The translations under genes were made by a program, and so were the position numbers. Of a stretch of 64,000 bases of DNA, positions 21,363-32,007 are shown in pieces. The notes beneath the pieces were generated by a model. It was not told where the DNA came from. It ran no database searches and was given only the letters and a program-made list of their open reading frames with translations. Each line of letters begins with the position of its first letter. The first letter of the stretch is position 1. This DNA is from Choanephora cucurbitarum (taxonomy: Eukaryota; Mucoromycota; Mucoromycetes; Mucorales; Choanephoraceae): assembly GCA_025331435.1 (NCBI GenBank), contig JAIWNI010000007.1, forward strand, positions 62,001-126,000, written 5' to 3'.

Positions 21363-23424
21363 TCAATCTTTATTATTTGGATTAATTGAAGAACTTCCAA
21401 TTGCTCCTTTCTTCGTTTGAGTAGGCTTGTGTAATTTACGTGGTCGACCTCGAGAGGATTTGGGCTTTGTGCTTTGTTCTAATCTTCTTTTTTCTCTTTC
21501 TTGTTCGCTCAGTTTTGGTCTTCCTCTACCTCTCACTTCTGGCATAGGATGAGCGTCATCACTGCTGCTTTCATCGGCATCATCAAGTTGGTTGACGGTT
21601 TCATTGGAAGTGTCTGTCAATGTTGCCTTTCCTTTGCCCTACACATATAGATTAAATGTTCTTAGTCAGAAATGGCTCTAAAGGCCTCCAGTTTTTCGAA
21701 AAAAAAAAATACATTACTTTGTCATTTGCTCTTCTGCGTTTTGAAGGTACGGTAGAGTTACTATTACCCGACACATTAGCACTAATTGAAGAAGGAGTAT
21801 TCACAGAGATAGAAACGTTGTCTAGTCGATCAAAGACTGTTAGAATGAATAGAAACGTTGTTGTTGAATCAAACTATTTACCTTCGATGTTTTGGTTCGA
21901 GACATTATTACTGGAAATATTAAACATGTTTCTAAAGTTTCTGGTAAGTGATGCTTCAGAGCTGGCAAATGAAACATCAGAACGAAAAGACAAATCTCTC
22001 CGAAGGGTGTCTACTGAGAAATCTCTACTGCTACCTTCGAGAGGATCATGGTTGGCAAATACGTTGGATGAGTTATGAAGGTTTGCAGTTGTATCGTTTC
22101 GAGATTGTCTGCTTGAGCTGTTTTCTATAATTGTTTCTAAGAAACCTATTGTATGTATTAGCACCCATGCATTGCGTTATCTTTTAACTCTTTCGTTTTA
22201 TTGTGCTAATATTTTTTTGGGCTTCCTACTTACTACTATAATTCTCTGAGTTGCCACTCGTTCCACCAGCATGACTATTAGTCAAATGCTGATTATTCTC
22301 TAAGGTTCTTGAGTTTTCTGCTGAAACTTGTCTTGATTGAGTAACTGTTCGTTCTGATCCACTACTTTCTGCATCTACAATACGTAGCTTTTAGCCATAA
22401 TAATCAAGTCAGACTAATTTTTTAGACTTACCATCCATATTAGCCGCAAGTTGAAAGTTTCTTTCATTTGGTCTTTCCTCTGGATCATTTACTGGATTTA
22501 AGTCGTTGTTTGCAAACCGCAACGTTTCATTTGTCATACTTTCTTCTAACTGATCATTGACTTGTCTCAAATCTGAATCTAAGCTAGAATCAGACATTCG
22601 GCGGACAAACGCAGGATTCTCTGAGGGAATGTAAGGCTCATCATCATCTGTATAGTATGGGTTTTGAGCACGTGAATCGTCGTTGTCATGAGAATCAGGT
22701 ATTTCAACCTCATCACCACGCTCCTCTTGATTTCGTCTCTGCTGTTGTGAGGTTCCTTGTTGCTCCACTTCATGTAAAAAATAACAAATTAGAAATAGAC
22801 TTTATTTGATGTAATCTTCCGCTTTTACCAAGTTCGTCTCTTGCTCTTTCGTCTTCGTAAAATTCAGGACCATTTGTAAAGTCCTGGTTCATGGACAGGT
22901 TTACATAGAAATAACCTTCCTTTATTCCCTCTCCAAGCTGAATAGGAGCTATTTCCGGATGGACCATTTCTTTTAATCTTTCGGGTATCAAAGGAATTCC
23001 TGGTATAATCGTCATACTAAGTGCTTGCATATGAAACTTTTCCTCTACGACTCGTCCCAAAAAGGCTCTGACGGTGGGCTGCTGTTTCATCACACCAGTA
23101 ACAAGTAGTATCAAGGGGTCCTTTTTTTCACCCATTCTGCTAATATTCCATTCATTGTCATATCCCTGAATCATTTCTTGCACTAAACTTAAATTTGCAA
23201 TTACTTTGACACTATAATTACTACAGAAGGTTCAGTTTGACTTAGTAACTGGATCAAAAAGGGTTATTAACTCCAACTGGAAGTAGTACACGTTGTCATC
23301 TATCAAAATAGTGTACCCGTGCACGACCAGTTATATCCGTTCAAGTTACGGCAAGTCATACTTACGCTTTGTAAGGTTCATAGAGTAAGAAGTAGGTCTT
23401 CGTTTCGATATGATCGACTTCCAT
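21363..23424 (-). CDS. AT-hook protein with uncharacterised N-terminal domain
   Basis: Seven exons (23424-23366, 23220-22829, 22767-22432, 22374-22234, 22145-21882, 21836-21718, 21638-21363), all GT-AG with phases that close, give 528 aa. The N-terminal ~150 residues are well ordered (MEVDHIETKTYFLLYEPYKA, YSVKVIANLSLVQEMIQGYD, LGEGIKEGYFYVNLSMNQDF) and unlike any family I know. The middle is a long Ser/Asn/Asp/Glu/Gln-rich disordered region. The C-terminus holds two AT-hook-type cores, RGRGRPK and SRGRPRK, separated by a basic helix (LSEQEREKRRLEQ), and an internal KRRR may be a nuclear signal. This points to an AT-rich-DNA-binding nuclear protein. The alternative start at 23429 is out of frame with exon 2. 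Confidence 0.7.
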
Positions 23425-24875
23425 TGCATGAGGGAAAAAAACGCCAACATAGCTAGAGTGTATAACTGATTGCATTTCGAGTAATACTTGTAGCAATTGT
23501 TTTTAAGTAGAGAAAAATGGCATGCATAGCATTGATTTAAATTTTATGCTTTGATGGCTTATGTGTTACAAGTAAAAAATTGTTTGCGTACGAATGAGAC
23601 ACAGGCCGGTTAAATAACACTCCTTGTGCTAATATGCATCAATAAATAAAGTGTCAAGTATACAATTGGTTGCGCGCGTAATCACTTGAAAATTCTTGAA
23701 TAATCTTTAAAGGTTGGATGTACAACATGTTCAAAACAACAGTTGAAGCACAGGCTTTATAATGTCCCAGTAAATTTTCTAAATATGTAAACATCCTAAA
23801 GTTGTGCAACAGGCAAGAATAATGGTTGCAGTTTTCTATTTTTCTTAAAGAGAAAGAACCCAAATTTTACAAGCAGTACAAACAAGTATACACTTGTATA
23901 ATATCATACTCCAACCGTTAACGTATATTCCCCCAACAGCTCTTATGATCTAATCGGATATGTGTATGGCTCAGTACCATTATTTACCGTTTTTATTTTC
24001 CAAGATAAAGTATTACTTTTTTGAGAAAGTGTTGTCCCTTCTGAGGATATACAGATTGAGAAAGAGAGAACATATGCTTATGGCGTATCACGAAAAACAG
24101 GTAATCTATACGGGAAAGTCTAAACAGCATAAGCTATCTGTCACTTACTTTCTATATAAAGTAATTTTGAGAATAGTCGGTAAAAACGTAGATGACTATT
24201 GGCTAGTTACTGGGATGTACAATTATACTCTAGTCGCACAAAATAAAGTGAGTTAGGGTTTCTTCTGTGTTCATTATAGATTTTTTATGCAGTTTGATAG
24301 CTTATTTTCGTATTGAGTCTCTGTCAATGAATCCACGGTTATCTTAAATAAACACAAGTATCAAGGGATTGCAAAGTCCATAATGTGAGTACTACTTTGT
24401 ACTACTATCTTTTGTATAGACCAAAAATGGAGTTTGCTATTGTAATTGACCAAAGGACATATATTATTGTACTTGCAGAAAGCTCTAAGAGATAAATTAG
24501 ATCTAGTTGTAAGGCGATTTGGATGCTATAAAGTTTATATCTTTACATATGAATTAGCATATCTTCGATAAAAGTGCTTTCACGAATGAGATGTTTTAGG
24601 TCGTAAAAGTTGCACAGCAAAAAGAGTTTTGACAAGGCACACAAACACAATGTCTTGACAGTATAAGGTTAAATTTCCCAAGTACAAGGAAGTGCATTAG
24701 GAACAGTAACTTTTTGAACAAACGCGTTTCTCAAGTCAATCCTCAATTCCTAACAAAAGTAATCCTTAATTTATGATTATAAATCACTGATTCTCGTCAT
24801 ACTATATAAAGGATGGCAGAGTGCGTACTAGCTATTCCGTCAAGCCAATTTTTTTAAGCTCGAATCTTTACCAAA
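23425..24875. other. Intergenic region containing the undefined left end of the Helitron
   Basis: About 1.45 kb with no supported gene. The left terminus of the Helitron should lie here, but many TC dinucleotides follow an A and none can be singled out. A 98-residue ORF at 23960-24256 has no family signal. Confidence 0.4.
24803..24812 (+). promoter_or_regulatory. TATA-like element of the Helitron companion gene
   Basis: TATATAAAGG lies about 65 bp upstream of the ATG at 24876. Confidence 0.5.
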
Positions 24876-25784
24876 ATGCTCTTCTGTGAAATCACCGACG
24901 CCAACATCTATGGTGAACCATTCTTCCGTATCACTGGAAGAACAGCTTCTCTGGAGTCTCGTTGTATGGACTCTGGAAGCAGAGTAAAGCTCTATACGAG
25001 TCATCCAGCTCTCATGTACTATTTCATTCGCTTTGGAGGAATTGACACTCGCCATTGTATCTCTGGTATGTCAAAATTTAAAATTTGGGTCAAAATTGCC
25101 ATCTCATATTACTTCGAGTATAGGCGCTTTGCATGTGTCGGCTTACACGTTTGACGACTCCACCAGAGCACATGCTAACATTAGGGTGAGTGTGGTGGAC
25201 ATCAAGCCCAACTTTCAAGTCGATGATGACGGCAATGTCATTCGTACTGCTGCCAGGAGAATCAAGACTCGGGAATTCCCTAGAAATAGGGAATTTGTCA
25301 AAATGAAGTTTGTGGTGTATAAACACATTTGGGAGCATATTCAAGATGCTAGGGTTGTCAACCAGAGAAACCTGGTTGTTGAGCCATTTGCTCTTGAATT
25401 GAGCGATATGTATGCCGATCTTGGTAAGTTATTTGACGATGATATTTTATGCTTTGTAAATTAATGTATTTGGGTCTTGTAGTTCGTAGACAGTTGGTAA
25501 TTGGAAATTACGATCCTGTCAACATCAGACAAACGATGGCTGGTCGCGCCAACAATGAGGCCAACCCTAACAGACAAGTCGTTCGTGTTCTCAGGTTGGA
25601 TTACACCTACAACAACGTTGTCCGACGACTGGAGGACAACTGGGATCACCCTTCGTTGGAGATTGACACCTTGTTGGATGACAACATCCCTCTCGAGCCT
25701 TCCGTCATGTTTGAGAGAACGGTCAATGACGAGGATGATCGTTCTGACACCGCTAGTCACCACTCGTCCATGCACCAGGATTGA
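24876..25784 (+). CDS. Helitron-associated protein of unknown family
   Basis: Three exons (24876-25065, 25124-25423, 25483-25784) with GT-AG introns and closing phases give 263 aa. No family is recognised. The N-terminal ~165 residues look like a beta-rich globular domain (MLFCEITDANIYGEPFFRIT, HANIRVSVVDIKPNFQVDDD, REFVKMKFVVYKHIWEHIQ). The C-terminal third is acidic and Ser/His-rich (TVNDEDDRSDTASHHSSMHQ) and probably disordered. It lies 283 bp upstream of the RepHel gene on the same strand with its own TATA-like element and a poly(A)-signal-like AATAAA after the stop. Some Helitrons carry a second ORF with an RPA-like single-strand-DNA-binding OB fold; the beta-rich N-terminus would be compatible, but I see no diagnostic motif. 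It could instead be a captured host gene. Confidence 0.7.
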
Positions 25785-25852
25785 TCACCTTTTTTTTTTC
25801 TTTGTAAAATAAAGTTTTTTTTTATTCATCGTTTATGCTAAATTTTATTTTC

Positions 25853-25867
25853 TGATACATTGTATCA
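25853..25867. repeat. 15-bp palindrome in the Helitron inter-gene spacer
   Basis: TGATACATTGTATCA, two perfect 7-bp arms around one base, directly before CAATAAA downstream of the companion gene. It could be part of a 3'-end or terminator structure. Confidence 0.6.
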
Positions 25868-25920
25868 CAATAAACCCTATTTTTTATCTGTGAGAAAAAT
25901 CTTAATTATGATCACCACAA

Positions 25921-25940
25921 GGAAGCACCAAAAAGCTTCC
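25921..25940. repeat. Hairpin in the Helitron inter-gene spacer
   Basis: GGAAGC, an 8-nt loop, then GCTTCC: a perfect 6-bp stem. It is GC-rich against the AT-rich spacer. It lies about 70 bp upstream of a TATA-like TATAAAAA (26003-26010) and about 130 bp upstream of the RepHel start. Confidence 0.6.
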
Positions 25941-26002
25941 TCTCGAATGTCAAGTGCAAGTGTCATAATCCTAATTTTGACAAACTGTCATGTTTGAAAA
26001 TG

Positions 26003-26010
26003 TATAAAAA
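26003..26010 (+). promoter_or_regulatory. TATA-like element of the RepHel gene
   Basis: TATAAAAA about 58 bp upstream of the ATG at 26068. Confidence 0.5.
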
Positions 26011-26067
26011 GAAAGAGTTTTTAAAATTCATTAGACTTACTTTTCATTCAATATATAAAAAATTATA

Positions 26068-29000
26068 ATGTTCCATACTTTCCGTGTACGCGATAACAAC
26101 TTGTCCTCCTTTACAGCAGTTCAAAAAAGACAAGTAAAGGCTTTCCAAGACTTTGTTATGAAGAAGCCTGATGGATTTTGTTGCATCTGTTTAAAAGTGC
26201 TCTATCCCGAGGATCAGCACTATAGAAGCATTAGTACCGAAACTCCCTTACCTTGCTTGGATTGGAAGCTTGAACCACTCAGCGATACTGAGGATGAATC
26301 TATGAAGATGGTATGCAAGGAACATGTCCACACGTTGCCTGCAGATTTTTCTAAATTCTCAATGGTGTATCCAGGTACAATAAAATCATGGCTGCTATAT
26401 TTTGTTACTAACATTTTTGCAATTCAGGTGACCTTGCTCCTGAGACAAAGGATCTCAATTACAGAGAAAGATCGGTCTTGTCTCCCATCAAGCTCATGTC
26501 CCAGATAACAAGAAAATCGACATTGTGTCATGGAAGAATTGGTCACTTTGAAGTCAAGGGCCCTATGTATACAACCCACAACTACGAATTCGCCGAAATG
26601 GCTTACGGTGGTACTTTGAGTTTGTTCTTTGTTCGTGGTGACCCATCTATGATTAGAAAGAAGAAGGTTGAAGACGCTTACCGAGCTTTGCAGCAAACGC
26701 ACCCTTTGTTGGCACGCTATGACATGCCCAAGCTAACTTTTTCTTTGGTCAACTACCACATCTCTGAGAACAAGAAGCATGTAGACATTGAAAAAGGATG
26801 GTTGAACAACGCTCTCTTTGCAAACGAAGATGTCAATCCTCAAGCAACTGATGTCGAATTCAAGGACTTGATTATAGGCGAAGACAATGTCGGAAAAATG
26901 ATCCGCTATTCTCACCCCAGTCTGTTGGCCCTCCTCTTTCCTTACCTTTATACCACCTGCACTGGCCACTATTCATTAGTGCCTCAAAATTTGCCAGAAT
27001 TTTCAGCTCAAGAAGGGATCTACGGTTTGCCCGAGAATCAAGGCGGTGTCTCTGTTGCTACCATGAAAGAAGAAAGCTTATCTTCTTATGCAAAAAGCAG
27101 ATTGCTTATTCAAGACCGAAGATTTGCAAGAGATCCTTCCTTCTTATTCTTCATGTTGGATTTGATCGAAAAGAGAAACATTGCATCTGCTAACAGATTT
27201 GTGGTCTCCACCAAGGGTCGAAACAACCTGAGACAAAGCGATGTCGTCAACCCTTTGACTGGAAAGATGAACAAAAACATAGTCTCCACCGTTCCACCTC
27301 AAATACGTTCATCCTATGCATACAAAAGAAAAAACTTTCTTGATCTTCAGTGCATTTTCGAGAACCTTGGTGCACCCCAGCTTTTTTTGACGTTTACTTG
27401 CGATGATAAGAGTGAAGACTTCAAAAATATTCTTCGAGACGATGCCCAATTTCCCTGGGAAGATCCTGTCCTCTTCACTCTGCACTTTAAAAGAAAATGG
27501 CAAAAGTTCTTTACTGATTACATTTGCAAGAAATTTGCTGCTCAGATCGGGGGCATTAAGGAATTTAGCTGGGTCATGGAGATTCAAGACAGAGGTAGCC
27601 CTCACATTCATATGGTGCTTTGGACAGAAAAAAGTGTGCAAGAACTGATTCAGATGAACGTTGTTCATACTTGGTTCCCTGAAGGTACTACTAATGATGA
27701 CCCTATGATGCATGGGCTGGTTAATCGATTGCAACTTCACAAGTGCAATCTCAAGTAAGTTTCATTATGTCAGCTTTCTCAGAACAAAGGTACTAATCAT
27801 CAACTGTCATTGTATAGCTACTGCAAAAAAGGTGATCCAACAAGAAAGTGTCGCTTTGGTTACCCTAAACCTTACTCTCCTGTCACTGTCCTTGACTCTG
27901 AAAGCCGTTGTACGTACAAACGTGATGTTGGTGATGCCTATGTCAACAACTATAACCCCTACCTTTTGGCTGTTTTCCGTACATCAATGGACATTCAATA
28001 CAACGATGGGCCTCAAGCTGTTAGATACCTTGCAAAGTATCTGGCAAAAGATGACTACGAAGCAAAGATTTTGCTAAAAAACATTCAGCTTCAAAATCAA
28101 GGCTATTATAAAAGAACATCGTACGTATCAGAAAGAGAGCACTACTCGACTCGTATCGTTGGAGCAGTAGAAGCAACTTACGACTTGATGGGATGGAGAA
28201 AGCATAGCAATTCAAGAAACGTATTGTTCTTGAGTACAAGCCTTATTGGTCAAGATACAAGGCGTTTGCGAACTGATATTAAGGAGCTGGATACTGAAGA
28301 TGACAAGATCTATTCGTTTACCCCAGTTGGTATGTCTTTTATTCACAAGCAGCTAGATACAAACGAGACCTCTAACTTTTTCTATGTAGAAATTTATGAA
28401 AAACGAGAAGGTGCAGAAGGCTTGACTATGCCACAATTCTTCAGCTTTTACAAAAGGGTTTATAAAGACATTAGATACACTACTGTAAGAAACGTGACTC
28501 GCCCTTACTATCCCCAACCGCTGCCAGAATACGTCCAATGTTCGCGTAAACTCGTATTCAAGCTCATCAAAGACAAGCCTCTCTTCTGGAGAACGTTTAA
28601 TCAAAGCGAAATGAATGGCGAAAGTTTTTACTATCAACAGATAGTGCTCAAGCTTCCCATTTTTAACACTACTTATCAAGACGAAATGAGTCGCTTTGGA
28701 TCATTTAAAGGTTAGCCGTACTCAACTGTCGTAAGAGTGGCTCAGAAATACTAACTGTAGCAAAATAGATTATTATGAACATTTGCTGAATGAAGGCGAG
28801 ATTGAAGCTCATAGAAGGGTCAACATCAATTCATTAGATGACATTGCTGATGTGGAAAGAGGTCTTGATGCCTGTCGCGACGAACTCTCCATGATGCAAT
28901 CTATGGCTAATCAAAGTCAAAAGAGCATCTTTGAACAAGTCATCACTGAACTTGAGCTCAATTCAACTGCAATCATATCTGGAGCCGCTGGAACAGGAAA

Positions 29001-30205
29001 GTCGTTTGTCTTAAGGATGCTAGAAAGACACTATAGACTACAAGATTATAAGGTAACTGAGTACTCTTTAAAACAACTTCAGATAACTAATTAGATACGT
29101 TCAATTCATATAGGTTTTCAAGATGGCACCAACTGGTGTAGCTGCACACAACATCGCTGGTCAGACAGTGCACAGATTTTTTGGTTTGACAAATGTGTCT
29201 GCTGTTCCCAACTTTCTTGTTCTCGATCAATATGTCAAGCTCTATCCAAAGATACTCTTGCTTATTGACGAATATTCAATGATCAGTGCCAAACTTTTTG
29301 AATCAATCAACGATGCTTTAGTTAAGACTACACAAAGAGCCACCATTATGGGAGGGATCAAGACCATTTTCTTTGGAGATGTTGCTCAACTCTTACCCAT
29401 TCAGCATAAAGAAGGCAAGATCTGGGAGTCTGAATTATTCAACGCTGTTCCTCGCTTTTCTCTCACTGATCCTGTCCGACAGCAAGATGAACGCTTTGTT
29501 GAAATTCTAAACAAAGTACGAAACTACCAGTTTGACGAATCAGTCATCTCATTCATCAATGAGAGAACTGTTCTCAAATGTGACCTTCCTCTTTCCTGCT
29601 TGCGTCTTTACACCACTAGACAGAGAGTCACTACAGCGAATCAAAAGGACTTCACTGGTTTCCCTGGTGAAGAAATGGAGTTCAAAGCACAAGATTCTTT
29701 TGTTGGTAATGAGCGCACTGCCAAAATCGCTTTGAGGGAAACAAGACTTCTAGACAATCTCTTCCTGAAGCCAAACATGCCTGTCATGGTCATTCACAAC
29801 CTACATGTCCCCAGTGGATGGGTAAATGGTACCATTGCTCTAATTGAATACATGGAAGAGGAAAACATATGCCTGAAGAAGACACTGCCCAATGGAGATG
29901 ATGCTATCTACTGGATCCAGCGCATAAGTCGCCAAGTGCCTGGTACTAGCTATGCAAGGACACAGTTTCCTATCGTTCCTGCTTTTGCAACAACCATTCA
30001 CAAGGCACAAAGCGCAACCATCGACTGTGTAGGTATCCACTTGGACAACATGCTTTCACATGGTCAACTCTACGTTGCCATGTCTCGAGTAAGAAAGATC
30101 GAAGATTTGTACTTTTTCGGGGCTGAAATGCCGCTTAATATCAAAAGAAAATTTGGTGCTGATGTAGATGCAGTAGAAATTGTTAGAACTAAAAGACGCT
30201 CATAA
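26068..30205 (+). CDS. Helitron RepHel transposase (HUH Rep nuclease plus PIF1-type helicase)
   Basis: Five exons (26068-26374, 26428-27754, 27818-28710, 28769-29052, 29114-30205), phases closed, 1300 aa with no stops. An N-terminal Cys/His cluster (C38-x-x-C41 ... C83-x-x-x-x-H88) is zinc-finger-like. The Helitron-type N-terminal/Rep region follows: motif 1 FLTFTCD (about 423-429), the HUH motif in RGSPHIHMVLW (His495 and His497), and motif 3 AVRYLAKYLAK with two candidate nucleophilic tyrosines, Tyr615 and Tyr619. A CxxG-type cluster (CNLNYCKKGD, RKCRFGYPKP) lies between. The SF1 helicase has Walker A GAAGTGKS (914-921), MAPTGVAAHNI as motif Ia, Walker B LLIDEYSMIS (Asp989-Glu990), DVAQLLPIQ, and the late PIF1 motifs TIHKAQSATID and LYVAMSRVRK. 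All parts needed for rolling-circle transposition are present. Confidence 0.95.
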
Positions 30206-30444
30206 TCACTTTTGTAATTCAAAATAAAATATCCTTTGTCTAAATCTCAATCATCGTTCCTTTCAAACGAGTTCAATCAGAACTAAAACATCACCGACGA
30301 ACATCCCCGATCCATGAGCAAATTGATTGGCTGCCGTTTTGGACTGCCATAATTTTTGAGCTGAGCTGAGCTGAGCATACAGAACAGCACTCTCTTATTC
30401 TTTTTTTTTGCTTTTTTTTTCTTTTATTTCTTTATTCTTTAAAC
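30206..30444. other. Region with candidate Helitron 3' terminus and ACBP promoter
   Basis: It holds the hairpin-CTAA candidate (30254-30286). A direct repeat of GAGCT (about 4 copies, 30358-30376) and a T-tract follow, just upstream of the acyl-CoA-binding protein start. Confidence 0.4.
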
Positions 30445-30863
30445 ATGCCTTCTGAAGTAAGTAAAAAAGAGAGAGAAATAAACAAGACTCGGGGTGATTG
30501 ATGTATCTCCATAGAGATTTAACACTGCTGCTGAAGAAGTTCAAAAGCTCACTACTAAGCCTGACAACAATGAACTCTTGAAGCTCTATGGTTTGTTTAA
30601 GCAAGCTACTGTTGGTGATAACGACACCTGTAAGTAAGATGGTTATAACAAGTAATTTTTTTTTTACTGATATTCTTATTCTAGCCAAGCCTACCTTTGA
30701 TCTCAAGGGTCGTTACAAGTGGGATGCCTGGACTGAAGTCAAGGGTAATGTATCAAATTGAGTTCTATAGCGCGTTTCTAATTTATTTTATGTAGGTCTC
30801 TCTAAGGAAGAAGCTGAAGAAAAGTACATTGCTCTTGTTGAAGAACTTAAGGCTAAACAATAA
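30445..30863 (+). CDS. ACB1: Acyl-CoA-binding protein
   Basis: Four exons (30445-30456, 30515-30629, 30685-30744, 30796-30863), phases closed, 84 aa, the typical size of the cytosolic 10-kDa protein. First exon is only 12 nt (MPSE). The fold signature is complete: FNTAAEEVQKLTTKPDNNEL, LLKLYGLFKQATVGDNDT, and GRYKWDAWTEVKGLSKEEAE, including the Tyr, Lys and Trp residues that line the acyl-CoA pocket. It binds long-chain acyl-CoA esters and buffers or transports them between synthesis and use. The Helitron lies directly upstream and may supply part of its promoter region. Confidence 0.96.
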
Positions 30864-31424
30864 ATAATGAAATGACGCGTCTAGACGCTTTTTTTTTTAA
30901 ACTACATGCTTATGTAATCCTACGTATGGATTAGAAAAGTAAAATAAAATAAATTTTTTTTTTCAATACAATTATGAAATGCGTTTCATCATCTTAGCAT
31001 GGAGTTCTAAATGATAAGAGATGGCTATGTCAGAATGACCATGTGCGCCACAGTACTCCTTTTGTGCTTTATCTCTCCAATCAAATGAGATGCCAAGCTA
31101 TAACTGTAGGTAAGTATGACCAAATTAGGATAATTCCATTTTAAGAATCGGTCCGAGTCGATCTTGAATCAACCGAATTTGTATAAAGGGCGCAGTTACT
31201 TATGCCGTGAAAACAAATGAAACGAATAAGAACGTGCTCCAAGTTCAATTGTCATGATAAGTGAGTGGATGACGGGAAAATTTTTAGAGAAAGAAAGGAA
31301 CAAAGACGGCTTTCAGTTTTTCCGCAGCAGAGCCCTGAAGTTCCTTAGAAGGAAATCTTCTATTTAAAACTTAAAAAAAAATTAGATATATTCTTTTTTT
31401 TTTTCTTTTTTTCTTGTAATCACA
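30864..31424. other. Intergenic region
   Basis: About 560 bp after ACBP with AATAAA-type signals near 30946. A 42-codon stop-free stretch on the minus strand (31097-30972) has an acceptor-like start but no partner exon, so I did not call it. Confidence 0.5.
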
Positions 31425-31838
31425 ATGACAGATTTCTATCAAGAAGAATTCACTTATCATCCTATTCTGTTACCTGAACAACAAAAGGCTAAACGTCGCA
31501 TCTCCTTTTCTGCTCTCTTACATCGTCCCAGTCTGATGGCCCGTAAGATCACCTTAAAGAAACCTCAGCTTAAAGTGATCATTCCTCAACAATTGAGACG
31601 TATGAATTCTACCTTATCTCAATCTACAACAGATGATGAAGAAGAATTAAAGACACCCACCCATGATCTTGAAACAATCGTCACATCTGCCTCTGCTTCT
31701 CATCTTATGAATTTGAGTCATCAAGAAGGCTATTCCAATTTCTATATTAAATTACCCAATGGTAATTGGATGGTCAGAGTCAGAGACAGCCACCGAAAGA
31801 TCATTGGTACTTTTGAAATTGATGGATCCATGATCTAG
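31425..31838 (+). CDS. Small basic protein, unknown (137 aa)
   Basis: Intronless ORF, 137 aa. Basic N-terminal half (KAKRRISFSALLHRPSLMAR, KITLKKPQLKVIIPQQLRRM), a Ser/Thr/Asp/Glu linker, and a C-terminal beta-type stretch (YSNFYIKLPNGNWMVRVRDS) that looks like a folded unit. No family recognised. The ATG follows a T-rich leader typical of neighbouring genes, and AATAAA occurs about 70 bp after the stop. Confidence 0.6.
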   Translation: MTDFYQEEFTYHPILLPEQQKAKRRISFSALLHRPSLMARKITLKKPQLKVIIPQQLRRMNSTLSQSTTDDEEELKTPTHDLETIVTSASASHLMNLSHQEGYSNFYIKLPNGNWMVRVRDSHRKIIGTFEIDGSMI

Positions 31839-32007
31839 AACAATCCACTCTCTTTTTTATTTAATCATGATACCCTCTCTCTTTTTTTTTTTTGTATATA
31901 TAATTTTAATAATAAAAGGCGCATTTTACGTACGATCGATTTAAAACATTTATAATTTACCAATAAGTGTGATAAATTTTTTTCTTTTTTTTTTCCATCT
32001 AAACATC

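Larger units (their letters stand above)
24790..30290 (+). mobile_element. Helitron (rolling-circle transposon), boundaries approximate
   Basis: The element is defined by the intact RepHel gene at 26068-30205 and most likely includes the companion gene at 24876-25784, which has the same orientation and a matching TATA-plus-short-leader arrangement. A candidate 3' terminus is a small hairpin (TCGTT/AACGA, 30254-30270) followed 12 nt later by CTAA (30283-30286), the hairpin-CTRR layout of Helitrons. The next base is A and not the usual T. The 5' end was not located; the left coordinate is only a placeholder upstream of the first TATA-like element. The coding sequences show no stops or frameshifts, so the copy may be recent. 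Confidence 0.7.

Noticed and set aside
23960..24256. 98-residue plus-strand ORF upstream of the Helitron
   Set aside because: Low-complexity hydrophobic/Lys content, no family signal, no supporting exon or promoter; could be chance in AT-rich DNA.
30972..31097. Possible minus-strand exon (41 residues, acceptor-like start) between ACBP and the next gene
   Set aside because: A stop-free run of this length is not unlikely by chance and no upstream exon with a matching phase was found.
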